Assembly (NCBI GenBank): GCA_035532535.1
Contig: DATKQT010000037.1
Coordinates: forward strand, 1 to 64,000
Source: Palsa-739 sp035532535
Lineage (GTDB): Bacteria; Actinomycetota; Thermoleophilia; Gaiellales; Gaiellaceae
Direction: 5' to 3'
Length of the DNA stretch: 64,000 nucleotides
The notes below the pieces were generated by a model. It did not search any database. It was given only the letters and a program-made list of their open reading frames with translations, and had not been told where the DNA came from. The position numbers and the translations under genes were made by a program. Shown here one piece after another: positions 32,998 through 41,921 of the stretch (the first letter of the stretch is position 1; each line of letters starts with the position of its first letter).

Positions 32998-34059
32998 CTA
33001 CCTGATGTTCGTGTAGGCGGCCGGAACCCGCGCGGGTGCGTTGCCGCGCCCTTGCACGGCGAGCTCGCGCACGAGCATGCGGTGGGCGTCGCGCGGCTTG
33101 ACCCCGTGGTTCGACGACGTGCGCTCCGTCATGACACCGGCGAACTTGACCGAGCGGTGGTACCGGTGCTGCGCGACCTGCGCGAGCGCCGCCCACTCGC
33201 GCGCCATCGTCCGGTTGTAGATCTCCGGGATTGCACGCGCGTACCGCATGCCGCCGGTGACATAGAACGCCTGGTGCGCGTTCCAGACGCCGCTCACGAT
33301 GCCACCGTCGAGCGAGCCGTAGTTGTAGAGCGCATGGCCGACGCGCGAGTCCGCATAGCCGCGATAGAAGTCGCGCGTCCGCCAGAACGAACGATCCCAC
33401 GCCGGCTCCACGTCATCAGCGGCAGCGGACGTGACGTGCGCGTCGAGGCCGCCGGCCCGGAGAGCGCGCTGGAGCGTCACCGTCTCGCGCGCCCAGTTGC
33501 GGCCCGCGTTGTAGACGCTCGGGACGCTCGGGTGATAGTTGCTCGTGCCGCGCGCCAGCGCGATGCGGTCGCTCGAGCCGCGCGGCAGGCAGGCGGCGTA
33601 GCCGCGCGCGTAGTCGAGCATCGCGCGAGTGATCGTCGTGTTCCCGGCGAACGCGCCGGAGAAGAGCATCGTCCCGTACGTGTGGCCGTTGTACGACGGC
33701 TTGCCGAAGTCGAGGATGACGACGCCGGTGGCGCCGCGCTGGGCTGCGCCACAGCCTTGCCGGTGGAAGAGACGTGGCGACGTCGTGCGCTCGTACAGCG
33801 AGATGGTCGCGCGTGTCGGCGCCTTTGGCTTGGGATCTGCCTCGGCGCGCTTCGAGATGTGCGCCGCAGCGATGAAGAGCGGATTGAGACTCGCGAGGTA
33901 CTGGGCTTGTTGTGGGGGCGGCGCGACGGCGGCGCGGGCCTTCTGTGGCGGGCCGATGAGGAGCAGCGTGACGATCAGGCAGAGGAGGCCGGCGATGCAG
34001 GCGCCGAGCACGGCCGGGCCCCGCTTATAAACGAGATTTACACAGTTTTCAACCGACAT
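32998..34059 (-). CDS. secreted or membrane-anchored protein, unknown
   Basis: A 353-residue protein with an N-terminal hydrophobic segment (GACIAGLLCLIVTLLLIG) that is a signal or anchor, then a Pro-rich linker and a globular part with several His and aromatic residues (GTSNYHPSV, YNYGSLDGG). I do not recognise the family. It is convergent with purE (3-nt gap). TACGTT lies 9 nt before ATG 34059. Confidence 0.7.
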   Translation of the reverse strand: MSVENCVNLVYKRGPAVLGACIAGLLCLIVTLLLIGPPQKARAAVAPPPQQAQYLASLNPLFIAAAHISKRAEADPKPKAPTRATISLYERTTSPRLFHRQGCGAAQRGATGVVILDFGKPSYNGHTYGTMLFSGAFAGNTTITRAMLDYARGYAACLPRGSSDRIALARGTSNYHPSVPSVYNAGRNWARETVTLQRALRAGGLDAHVTSAAADDVEPAWDRSFWRTRDFYRGYADSRVGHALYNYGSLDGGIVSGVWNAHQAFYVTGGMRYARAIPEIYNRTMAREWAALAQVAQHRYHRSVKFAGVMTERTSSNHGVKPRDAHRMLVRELAVQGRGNAPARVPAAYTNIR

Positions 34060-34141
34060 ATCTGCACCAACGTATCGGCGCCTCCGGCCGGCCGCCCTCC
34101 CCCGAGTGAGGGAGTCAGGTGCTCCCTCTAGACTGGGGCCA

Positions 34142-35437
34142 GTGATCGCCCGCTACTCCCGACCGGCCATGGCCAGGATCTGGTCGGAGGAGGGCAAGTT
34201 CTCAGCGCTTCTCGACGTCGAGAAGGCCGCGACGCTCGCCTGGGCCGAGCTCGGGACGGTGCCCCAAGAGGCGGCTGAGGTGATTTCTCAGGCCCCGGCG
34301 CCGGCCCCTGAACGGGTCGCGGAGCTCGAACTGACCCTCCACCACGACATCGCGGCCTTCGTGGACGCCGTCGCCGAGCAGCTGGGGCCTGAGGGGCGCT
34401 GGTTCCACTACGGCCTCACCTCGTCCGACGTCGTCGACACGGGGCTCGCCCTTCAGATCCGCGAGGCCGGCCGGCTCCTGCTCGAAGGCCTCGACCGAGC
34501 CTTTGCCGTAGTCGTCGCACGGGCCGAGGAGCACAGGTTCACGCTGCAGATGGGCCGGACGCACGGCGTCCATGCCGAGCCGACGACGTTCGGCCTCAAG
34601 CTCGTCGGCTGGGCGTTCGAGCTCGATCGGGGACGTGCACGGATCGGGCGCGCGCTCGAGGGCATGCGCGTCGGCAAACTGAGCGGCGCCGTCGGCACGT
34701 ATGCCGCGACCGACCCGGAACTGGAGCGCATCGCATGCGAGCGGCTCGGGCTCGAGCCGGCGCCGACCTCCACCCAGATCATCCAGCGCGACCGGCACGC
34801 CGAGCTCCTGTGTGCGCTCGCCGTCGTCGCGTCGTCGCTCGACACGTTCGCGCTCGAGATCCGCCACCTCGCGCGCACCGAGGTGGCCGAGGTGCAGGAG
34901 CCGTTCGGCAAGGGGCAGAAAGGCTCGTCGGCGATGCCGCACAAGCGCAACCCCGTCGTCGCGGAGCGCATCTGCGGCCTCGCGCGCGTCGTCCGCGGCG
35001 CGGCGCTCGTCGGGCTCGAGAACGTTGCGCTCTGGCACGAGCGCGACATCTCGCACTCGTCCGCGGAGCGCGTCGTGATCCCCGACGCGTTCCTCGCGCT
35101 CGACTACATGCTCGACCGCTTCACCTGGCTCGTCGACGGCCTCGTCGTGAGGGCAGAACGAATGAGGAGCAATCTCGAGGCGAGCCACTATCTCTTTTTC
35201 AGCCAGCGCGTGCTGCTCGCCCTCGTCGAATCGGGGCTGGAACGCGACGAGGCATATCGCCTCGTGCAACGAGACGCGATGCGCGCGTGGGACGAGGAGC
35301 TCGACTTCCGGGAGCTCGTCCGCGCCGACGACGAGATCGCTTCGCGAATCGATCTCGATGCCGTCTTCGACCTCGATGCCTACACGAAGCATGTCGACAC
35401 TGTGTTCAACCGCCTGAAGGAGCCCGTCCATGCCTGA
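34142..35437 (+). CDS. purB: adenylosuccinate lyase
   Basis: A 431-residue fumarase/aspartase-superfamily enzyme acting twice in purine synthesis: SAICAR to AICAR and adenylosuccinate to AMP. It shows YGLTSSDVVDT, GRTHGVHAEP and the signature GSSAMPHKRNP. GTG 34142 has the box CTAGACT at 7 nt, the same as purL and purM. It overlaps purC by 8 nt. Confidence 0.97.
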   Translation: MIARYSRPAMARIWSEEGKFSALLDVEKAATLAWAELGTVPQEAAEVISQAPAPAPERVAELELTLHHDIAAFVDAVAEQLGPEGRWFHYGLTSSDVVDTGLALQIREAGRLLLEGLDRAFAVVVARAEEHRFTLQMGRTHGVHAEPTTFGLKLVGWAFELDRGRARIGRALEGMRVGKLSGAVGTYAATDPELERIACERLGLEPAPTSTQIIQRDRHAELLCALAVVASSLDTFALEIRHLARTEVAEVQEPFGKGQKGSSAMPHKRNPVVAERICGLARVVRGAALVGLENVALWHERDISHSSAERVVIPDAFLALDYMLDRFTWLVDGLVVRAERMRSNLEASHYLFFSQRVLLALVESGLERDEAYRLVQRDAMRAWDEELDFRELVRADDEIASRIDLDAVFDLDAYTKHVDTVFNRLKEPVHA

Positions 35438-36290
35438 AGCCGTGCACGTCGGATCCGGAAAGATCCGCGAGCTCTACGCGCTCGACGACGAGCGTCTACT
35501 CCTCGTCGCGAGCGACCGCATCTCGACGTTCGACGTCGTCCTCCCGACCGAGATCCCGGACAAGGGCCGCGTGCTCACCGGGCTCTCCGGCTTCTGGTTC
35601 AGCCTCCTGCGCGAGCTCGTCCCGAATCACATGCTCGCGATCCGCGAGGACGGCCGGTCGATGGAGTGCCGCAAGCTCGAGATGCTGCCGATCGAATGCG
35701 TCGTGCGCGGATACCTCGCCGGCTCGGGCTGGAAGGACTACCAGGCGACCGGCTCGACGTCGGGCCATGCGCTGCCGGAGGGGCTGCTCGAGTCGGACAA
35801 GCTGCCGTCGCCGATCTTCACGCCGGCGACGAAGGCCACGACGGGACACGACGAGAACATCACGCGCGACCAGGCGGCGGAGCTCGTCGGCGAGGGACGC
35901 CTACGAGAGGTCGAGGCGGCCGCCATCGAGGTGTACAGAGTCGCCGCCGAGCACGCGCTCGGCGCCGGAATCATCATCGCCGACACGAAGTTCGAGTTCG
36001 GGCTCGACCAGCACGGTCATCTCGTGCTCGGCGACGAGGCGCTGACGCCCGACTCGTCGCGCTTCTGGCCCGGCGACGCCTACGAGCCCGGCCGCGCGCA
36101 GGACAGCTTCGACAAGCAGTTCGTGCGCGACTACTGCGAGTCGACGGGCTGGGACAAGACCTATCCGGGGCCGGACCTCCCGGCCGACGTCGTGCAGGCG
36201 ACGCGCGCGAAGTACGTCGAGGCGTTCGAGCGGCTGACGACCATCCCGTTCCCGGCGTATCTCGAAAACCCGTCGGTCGTACTCGGATGA
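35430..36290 (+). CDS. purC: SAICAR synthase
   Basis: A 286-residue ATP-dependent enzyme joining aspartate to CAIR. It shows GSGKIRELYAL and the ECVVRGYLAGSGWKDY region, then ADTKFEFGLD and PDSSRFWP, of the longer SAICAR synthase type. Its stop codon overlaps the ATG of a 59-residue ORF. Confidence 0.96.
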   Translation: MPEAVHVGSGKIRELYALDDERLLLVASDRISTFDVVLPTEIPDKGRVLTGLSGFWFSLLRELVPNHMLAIREDGRSMECRKLEMLPIECVVRGYLAGSGWKDYQATGSTSGHALPEGLLESDKLPSPIFTPATKATTGHDENITRDQAAELVGEGRLREVEAAAIEVYRVAAEHALGAGIIIADTKFEFGLDQHGHLVLGDEALTPDSSRFWPGDAYEPGRAQDSFDKQFVRDYCESTGWDKTYPGPDLPADVVQATRAKYVEAFERLTTIPFPAYLENPSVVLG

Positions 36291-36466
36291 AGGGAACTCT
36301 CACGTTCCCGACGCCGCGCTGGCAAGCGAGGCAAGCCGGCGGCGCGCGGGACAGTGCAGTTGGGCACGACCAAGCGCCGACGGCGCAGCATCGCGCAGCC
36401 AGCGGTGCGAGCCTTCGGCGGAGCGCGGCTCCGCCGCGCGTGAGCCGAAGGCGGTCAGGGACGTGA
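36287..36466 (+). CDS. 59-residue ORF tiled between purC and purS
   Basis: The ORF starts in the purC stop (ATGA) and ends in the purS start (GTGA), filling the only gap in the operon exactly. The product (MKGTLTFPTPRWQARQAGG...) is Ala/Arg/Ser-rich with no hydrophobic segment or motif. Its 3' third lies in a strong hairpin. It may be real and translationally coupled, or a leader-like spacer. Not recognised. Confidence 0.35.
   Translation: MKGTLTFPTPRWQARQAGGARDSAVGHDQAPTAQHRAASGASLRRSAAPPRVSRRRSGT
36411..36452 (+). repeat. compound hairpin before purS
   Basis: The inner stem GCGGAGC/GCTCCGC (7 bp, 3-nt loop) is nested in the outer stem GCCTTCG/CGAAGGC (36411-36417 with 36446-36452). It ends 10 nt before the purS start, so it could regulate purS, attenuate the operon or be a palindromic repeat insertion. 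Confidence 0.6.
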
Positions 36467-36702
36467 GAGCGACGGTTCTCGTGCGGCCGAAGGAGGGCAT
36501 CCTCGATCCGCAGGGCGACGCGGTCGAGCGCGCGCTCGAGCATCTCGGCTTTGCCGTATCGGGTGCGCGCGTTGGCAAGGTCGTCGACCTCGAAGTGACC
36601 GCCGACGACGAAGCGGGCGCGCGTGAGCAGGTCGAGCGCATGTGCGAGCAGCTGCTCGCAAACCCACTCATCGAGTCGTACGAGATCGAGCTGCATGGCT
36701 AG
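36463..36702 (+). CDS. purS: FGAM synthase subunit PurS
   Basis: A 79-residue PurS that bridges PurL and PurQ in the FGAM synthase complex. Typical strand-helix pattern (ATVLVRPKEGILDPQG, GKVVDLEV). GTG 36463 start in a GTGA overlap with the 59-residue ORF. It overlaps purQ by 8 nt. Confidence 0.94.
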   Translation: MRATVLVRPKEGILDPQGDAVERALEHLGFAVSGARVGKVVDLEVTADDEAGAREQVERMCEQLLANPLIESYEIELHG

Positions 36703-37375
36703 TCCGCAGCCGCGGATCGGCGTCGTAACGTATCCGGGGTCGCAGGACGACCGCGACGCCCTGTGGGCGCTCGGCGCGCTCGACGCGGACGCGGTGCCGG
36801 TGTGGCACGAGGAGCGCGAGCTCCCGTCGCTCGACGCCGTCGTGCTGCCCGGCGGATTCTCGTACGGCGACTACCTCCGCTGCGGCGCGATCGCGCGCTT
36901 TTCGCCGGCCACCGCCGCGGTGTGCGCGTTCGCCGAGCAGGGCGGCCTCGTCCTCGGCATCTGCAACGGGTTCCAGGTCCTGTGTGAAGCAGGCCTGCTC
37001 CCCGGCGCGCTGCTGCGCAACGAGTCGCTGCGCTTCGTGTGCCGCGACGTCCCGTTGCGGGTCGAGCGCGCCGACACGCCGTTCACCGCTCGCTGCGAAG
37101 CCGGCCAGACGCTCGTCATCCCGGTCAAGCACGGCGACGGACGCTACGTGCCCCCGCCGGACATCGATCCCGCGCAGATCGTCTTCCGCTACCGCGACAA
37201 CCCCAACGGCTCGGTGGACGACATCGCAGGCGTCTGCAACGAGGCCGGCAACGTGCTCGGGCTCATGCCGCATCCCGAGCATGCCGTCGACCCCTTGCTG
37301 GGGTCGGCGGACGGAGCCTTGGTTCTCGCCTCGCTGGTCGAGGCCGCGCGCGACCGCGCGCTCACCGCCGTCTAG
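36695..37375 (+). CDS. purQ: FGAM synthase glutaminase PurQ
   Basis: A 226-residue class I glutaminase that feeds ammonia to PurL. The nucleophile Cys is in LGICNGFQ, GGFSYGDYLRCGA follows the family, and the His/Glu pair is in MPHPEHA. ATG 36695 lies inside purS. purL is encoded 5.4 kb away. Confidence 0.96.
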   Translation: MASPQPRIGVVTYPGSQDDRDALWALGALDADAVPVWHEERELPSLDAVVLPGGFSYGDYLRCGAIARFSPATAAVCAFAEQGGLVLGICNGFQVLCEAGLLPGALLRNESLRFVCRDVPLRVERADTPFTARCEAGQTLVIPVKHGDGRYVPPPDIDPAQIVFRYRDNPNGSVDDIAGVCNEAGNVLGLMPHPEHAVDPLLGSADGALVLASLVEAARDRALTAV

Positions 37376-37959
37376 CCGCGCATTCCGAACGGATCGACGA
37401 ACACGTCGTCGACCTGCCAGGTGCCGCTCGTCGCAGTCGACGTGAGCTGCAGCTGCGCGGAGACGGTCAAGAGCGGAAGAGAAAGAATCGACGGGACACT
37501 GGCGCTCGGCTCCCAGCTTCCGTAGCCGGACTGGTCGAAGCTCGTGAAGTTGAGGATGCCGGTGATGTTCCCGAGGAAGCCGTAGAAGACGACCCGCGCC
37601 TGCAGCGGGCCATTCGCGTTGTTCGAGTGCGCGAACATCCGCCAGCCCGGCGCGTTCAGCGCGGTGCAGACCTTCGGGCTCGCTGCGCTGCCGCCCGGCC
37701 CGATGCTGAGCGACGAGCTGCCGCCCCCGTTGACCGACCACGGCTCGTTGCCGGCGGCGACGGCGGCGTTGGAGACCTTCCAGCCGGTCGTGCCGCTCTC
37801 GAAGCCGTTGTTCGCAAAGGCGAAATAGTCGTTGTTGTCGCCGAACTGCGCGAACGGCTGGAGTGATCCGCCGCACAAAAGGGCTGCTTTGCTGGCCGGC
37901 GCTGCAACGATCGCAGCCGAGGCCGCTGCCACCAGTACGAGCATGATCCGCTTGGACAC
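37372..37959 (-). CDS. secreted protein, unknown
   Basis: A 195-residue protein with a signal peptide (IMLVLVAAASAAIVAAPASKA) and a beta-rich secreted domain (NNGFESGTTGWKVSN, WQVDDVFVD) like carbohydrate-binding or jelly-roll modules. The stop overlaps the purQ stop by 4 nt. GTG 37959 has GGAGG at 8 nt. Confidence 0.75.
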   Translation of the reverse strand: MSKRIMLVLVAAASAAIVAAPASKAALLCGGSLQPFAQFGDNNDYFAFANNGFESGTTGWKVSNAAVAAGNEPWSVNGGGSSSLSIGPGGSAASPKVCTALNAPGWRMFAHSNNANGPLQARVVFYGFLGNITGILNFTSFDQSGYGSWEPSASVPSILSLPLLTVSAQLQLTSTATSGTWQVDDVFVDPFGMRG

Positions 37960-38031
37960 GGTCACTACCTCCGTCGTTGCCGCAGAACAGAAAAAGCAGT
38001 CCGCACCTTCATTCCGACCCGCGGAGCATGC

Positions 38032-38051
38032 GATCCCCCATCTTGGGGATC
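38032..38051. promoter_or_regulatory. inverted repeat in divergent promoter region
   Basis: GATCCCC (38032-38038) and GGGGATC (38045-38051) with a 6-nt spacer, in the 153-nt gap between the secreted protein and the HD-GYP gene. Possible regulator site; no regulator gene is adjacent. Confidence 0.4.
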
Positions 38052-38112
38052 TTCTGTCGAGTCCCTCGACCGAGGTACTCACGAGCACTTCGACGCTAGG
38101 AGAATTAGAAAC

Positions 38113-39432
38113 GTGGAAGCCGTTGCGGCCGGCGACATTTCGCACGACCTGCTCGCGACCGAGCTCGTCGAGCATGCCCGTGAGCGGGCGCGCCGCCGCA
38201 TGGGAACGGTCGAGGGGCGGCTGGCGCTGTCGTTGGCAGTGTCCTTCCTCGTTGCCGCCGGCGCCGCTGCCGCCTTCCTGCCGGCTGGACGAAGTTTCTC
38301 GCCGGCCGCCGCCATCCTCGGCGTCTTCGCGTACGCGGTTGCATGCCGCGTGCAGTTCGAGGTTGGAGACGGCTTCGCGTACCCGATCCAGCTCGTCCTC
38401 GTCCCCATGCTCTTTGCGCTGCCTCCGCGCGATGTGCCACTGCTGGTCGCGGCCGGCATGGTCGGCTCGCAGCTCGTCCGGCGGTCGCACCCGCTGACGC
38501 ATACCCCGATCGACATCGCCAATGCGTGGTACTCCATGGGGCCTGCGCTCGTTTTGGCGCTCGCCGGAGCACCGAAGCCGGCCTGGAGCAACGCAGCCCT
38601 CTATGTCGGCGCATTCGGCGCGCAGTTCGCGGTCGACTTCGTCACCACGTCCACCTGGTCGCGCGTCGCCTACGGCGTCGGCGTGCGAGATCACCTCCGC
38701 TCGATGCGGGAGACGGTGCTCGTCGACGCGGCTCTCAGCCCGGTCGGGCTCGTCCTCGCGATCGCCACGATTGGCCGGCCGTGGGGGCCGCTTCTCGTTC
38801 TCCCTCTCGTTGCGCTCCTGCATGTGTTCGCGCGGGAGCGGCAGCGGCGCCTCGACCACACGGTCGAACTGTCGAACGCGTATCGCGGCACGGCGCTGCT
38901 CCTGGGAGAGATGATCGAGGCGGACGACGAGTACACCGGCAGTCACAGCCGCGACGTCGTCGAGCTCGTCCTCGCCGTCGCGGATCGCCTCGCCCTCGAG
39001 CCGAGCGTACGGCGGCAGGCAGAGTTCGCCGCCCTGCTGCACGACGTCGGCAAGGTGAAGATCCCGTCCGAGATCATCAACAAGCCTGGCCCGCTCGACG
39101 AGGACGAGCGCGCGCTCATCAACACGCACACGCTGCTCGGCGAGGAGATGCTCGGCCAGGTCGGCGGGCTCCTCGGCAACGTCGGCCACGTCGTCCGCTC
39201 GTCGCACGAGCGCTGGGACGGAGCCGGCTATCCCGACGGTCTTGCCGGCGAAGACATTCCGATCGCGGCCCGCATCGTCTCGGCGTGCGACGCGTGGAGC
39301 GCGATGACGACCGACCGCGCATATCGGTCTCGCCTCACCGATGAAGAGGCGACGCTCGAGCTGCGGATGTGCTCGGGCACGCAGTTCGACCCGCGCGTCG
39401 TGGACGCGTTGCTCGACGTCCTGAGCTCCTAG
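38113..39432 (+). CDS. membrane-bound HD-GYP phosphodiesterase
   Basis: A 439-residue protein: an N-terminal region of about seven membrane segments (35-245), then an HD-GYP domain with HSRDVVEL, LLHDVGKVKIP, INKPGPL, HTLLGEEML and HERWDGAGYPDGL. HD-GYP enzymes hydrolyse cyclic di-GMP, or cGAMP in some groups. The membrane part is probably a sensor. GTG 38113 has AGGAG upstream. Confidence 0.9.
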   Translation: MEAVAAGDISHDLLATELVEHARERARRRMGTVEGRLALSLAVSFLVAAGAAAAFLPAGRSFSPAAAILGVFAYAVACRVQFEVGDGFAYPIQLVLVPMLFALPPRDVPLLVAAGMVGSQLVRRSHPLTHTPIDIANAWYSMGPALVLALAGAPKPAWSNAALYVGAFGAQFAVDFVTTSTWSRVAYGVGVRDHLRSMRETVLVDAALSPVGLVLAIATIGRPWGPLLVLPLVALLHVFARERQRRLDHTVELSNAYRGTALLLGEMIEADDEYTGSHSRDVVELVLAVADRLALEPSVRRQAEFAALLHDVGKVKIPSEIINKPGPLDEDERALINTHTLLGEEMLGQVGGLLGNVGHVVRSSHERWDGAGYPDGLAGEDIPIAARIVSACDAWSAMTTDRAYRSRLTDEEATLELRMCSGTQFDPRVVDALLDVLSS

Positions 39433-39689
39433 AGGCCCAGCTCCTCCGCCAGCGCCGGATGCTGCGCGAGCTGCGTGCGCAGCCGTGCGAGGTCACGCGC
39501 CCGGAACGTCACCGGCCCGCGCCGCGCTGTGTCGTCGGTCGTGTAGGCGAAGCGGACGAGCCGCTCGCCCCGCGGCGTCTCGAGCAGCTGGACGACGGAC
39601 GCGAACCGCCGGTCGCCCGCCTGCTGGCGCACGACCAATTCATCGACGAGGTCCGCCGTTCCCCACGGTGTTGCCGTCTTGGATGGCAT
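39429..39689 (-). CDS. small protein, unknown
   Basis: An 86-residue soluble protein (ATPWGTADLVDELVVRQQAG, GPVTFRARDLARL). ATG 39689 has TAGCGT 7 nt upstream, which supports it as real and fixes the start. It shares its stop region with the convergent HD-GYP gene (4-nt overlap). No family recognised. Confidence 0.7.
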   Translation of the reverse strand: MPSKTATPWGTADLVDELVVRQQAGDRRFASVVQLLETPRGERLVRFAYTTDDTARRGPVTFRARDLARLRTQLAQHPALAEELGL

Positions 39690-39739
39690 GGGGACCACGC
39701 TAGGCCGCACTTCGTCACGACGGTGTGCCGGCTTTGCGC

Positions 39740-40132
39740 CTACTTCCCGGAGCGGTCGATCAGTTCGATGCGGTAGTCGTCGGGATCGCGGACGAAGCAG
39801 AGCAGCGACCCGCCCTCGCGGACGCGGTACGGCTCCCGTTCCGGCTCGATCCCCTGCGCTGCCAGCTGCTCCAGCGTTCCGCCGAGATCGTCGACCGCGA
39901 GCGCGATGTGGCCGTAGCCGGTGCCGAGGTCGTATGTGCGGCCGTCGTGGTTGTACGTCAGCTCCAGCACGGCCTTCTGGTCGCCGATGCCGAAGAAGGA
40001 GTTGGTCGCTTCGAGCTCGCCGTTGCGGACGATGTCCATGTCGCGCTCGAACTCGAAGCCGAGCGCTTCGTAGAACGCGCGGCTCTTTGCCGGATCGGTG
40101 ATCCGGACCATTGTGTGGAGGAATTGGGCCAT
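39740..40132 (-). CDS. glyoxalase I-like VOC protein
   Basis: A 130-residue VOC domain close to lactoylglutathione lyase (FLHTMVRITDPAKSRAFYEALGF, GYGHIALAVDD, VRDPDDYRIELI), with metal-site candidates His6, Glu57, His75 and Glu123. It could detoxify methylglyoxal with a thiol cofactor; actinobacteria usually lack glutathione, so the thiol is open. ATG 40132 has TAGGAT at 6 nt. Confidence 0.88.
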   Translation of the reverse strand: MAQFLHTMVRITDPAKSRAFYEALGFEFERDMDIVRNGELEATNSFFGIGDQKAVLELTYNHDGRTYDLGTGYGHIALAVDDLGGTLEQLAAQGIEPEREPYRVREGGSLLCFVRDPDDYRIELIDRSGK

Positions 40133-40144
40133 GGCTCGATCCTA

Positions 40145-41353
40145 TTAGGCCGGGACGGCCCTGAATGGGTCGGTGTAGTCGGAGCGTCGGCGGGGATCGG
40201 TGATCCGATCCTTCGTGAGCCCGATTCCGAGCACGTAGTTGCCGGATCCCCACGAGCCCGTGTAGCCGGTCCCGGCGAACGACTCGAGGTCATATGCCGA
40301 CGGCGCCAGAGTGGTGCCGCGGCCGTCGGCATCGTCGGCTCTCGGCGTAGCGGAGCAATGGCGTCCGTAGAGCGTCCAGCAGACCCGGACCGAGTACTGG
40401 CCGGCCTTCGGATAATTGGCATGCGAGCCGCGGGCGACGTAGACGATCGGATGCAAGCCGGTCTTCGAGAGTGCCGACCACGCAATCCACTTGCCGCCCT
40501 GATGCTGGGAGTAGACCGCTCCGAGCGGCGAGCCGTGCTCGAGCACAACGGTGACGCCCTCCCAGTCGGCCTCGTGCTGGTCGGAGAAGTCGTTGTAGAG
40601 GTACATCAGCCAGTATTCGATCGCGACGCGCCCCTTCGAGGGCTCGTAGGCGAGATGGAAGTAGACCATCGGCCGGAGTCTCGCCCCCTCGAGCTGCTGC
40701 TCGATGCCCGGGTACCTCGACGCGTGCGAGTTGGGATCGGCGCCGCGAATGTCGAGGTACGTCGGCGCAGTGGTGACCGGAAGCGAGAAAAGCGTCGGCC
40801 GCCCTTGCGCAAGAGTCCCGCGCGGTGGCGAGCCGGCGCGTAGGACGGTTTCCGTGAGGTAGTCCTCCAACCGCAACGGCCGATAGCGCTCGGCGGAGGC
40901 GAGGCGGAGCACCGGCGCATACTTCGTCGCGAGCTGGACCGCACTGGCCGCCGGCCGTGGGCCGAGCGCACGGTGCGTGAATGTGCACATGACCGTCTCG
41001 CCCGAGCTGAGCGCGACTGTGGCGGTGGCTGAGGCGACGGTGACGGTGGTGCCACCGGAAGGATCCACGCATGTCAGCGAGGTCAACGTCCTGGGCTGGC
41101 CCGCTACGGCTCCTGACTCGACCAGCCGGTAGGTTCCGTCGGCGAGCCCGGAGATCGTCTTGGTGCTTCCGGAGACGCCGACGCCCAGCCGGAACTTCTG
41201 CCCGACGCCGGCATAGGACCATGCGACGCCCGCCGGCGAAGGATCCGTCACCAGACGAACAACGATCGAGCCACCGCTCCGGTCAGCCGCACCGGCCGCC
41301 GACACGGCAACGCCGAGACCGACGGCAGCCAGAATCGGGAGGGAGAACCTCAC
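40145..41353 (-). CDS. secreted Vps62-like domain protein
   Basis: A 402-residue exported protein: signal peptide (PILAAVGLGVAVSAAGAA), a beta-rich module (30-135; FRLGVGVSGSTKTISG, TCTF-like Cys pair), and a C-terminal Vps62-related domain (YLYNDFSDQHEADWEG, YSQHQGGKW, YVARGSHANYP). The domain occurs in secreted bacterial proteins of unknown activity. GTG start at 41353. Confidence 0.75.
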   Translation of the reverse strand: MRFSLPILAAVGLGVAVSAAGAADRSGGSIVVRLVTDPSPAGVAWSYAGVGQKFRLGVGVSGSTKTISGLADGTYRLVESGAVAGQPRTLTSLTCVDPSGGTTVTVASATATVALSSGETVMCTFTHRALGPRPAASAVQLATKYAPVLRLASAERYRPLRLEDYLTETVLRAGSPPRGTLAQGRPTLFSLPVTTAPTYLDIRGADPNSHASRYPGIEQQLEGARLRPMVYFHLAYEPSKGRVAIEYWLMYLYNDFSDQHEADWEGVTVVLEHGSPLGAVYSQHQGGKWIAWSALSKTGLHPIVYVARGSHANYPKAGQYSVRVCWTLYGRHCSATPRADDADGRGTTLAPSAYDLESFAGTGYTGSWGSGNYVLGIGLTKDRITDPRRRSDYTDPFRAVPA

Positions 41354-41396
41354 ACGAGGTCATGTGACGATACGACGAATAGCAAACCAGCGGCTC

Positions 41397-41921
41397 TCAC
41401 CCGGACGAGGGCCTGCCGGACGGAAGCTCGTCCTGCAGCATCGAGAAGAGCACCGCGTCCTGCCATTCGCCGAACTTCTCGTACGCCTTGCGCTTCACGC
41501 CCTCGCGCACGTACCCGACCCGCTCGGCATGGGCGACGGCACGCTCGTTGAAGCCGTAGATCTGGATCTCCAGCCGGTGGAAGCCGAGCTCGCCGAGCAC
41601 CAGCCGCTGGAAGGCGCGCGCGACCTCGTCGCCGAGCCTGCGGCCGCGAAAGCGCGGATCCACGGCGAGCCTGCCGCCCTCGACGATGCGGTGGCGCTCG
41701 TTCACGACGCGGTACGAGGCGCTGCCGACGCGTTCCCCGTCCGCCTCGGCGACGAGCCAGCCGAACGCCTCCGGCTCACGCTCCGAGCGCTCGATGTCGG
41801 CGACGACCTCCTCCATCGTCGCCGGCGCGCGTCCGAGGAACTCGCGCGTCTCCTCGCCGGTGACGAGCTCGAGCAGGAACTCGGCGTCGGAGCGATCAGC
41901 GCGCCGGAGCTCGACGGACAC
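41397..41921 (-). CDS. GNAT-family acetyltransferase
   Basis: A 174-residue RimJ/RimL-type N-acetyltransferase: acetyl-CoA loop VDPRFRGRRLGDEV and the C-terminal GFNERAVAHAERVGYVREG. The substrate may be a protein N-terminus or a small amine. Its start overlaps the EamA gene end by 26 nt. Confidence 0.88.
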   Translation of the reverse strand: MSVELRRADRSDAEFLLELVTGEETREFLGRAPATMEEVVADIERSEREPEAFGWLVAEADGERVGSASYRVVNERHRIVEGGRLAVDPRFRGRRLGDEVARAFQRLVLGELGFHRLEIQIYGFNERAVAHAERVGYVREGVKRKAYEKFGEWQDAVLFSMLQDELPSGRPSSG

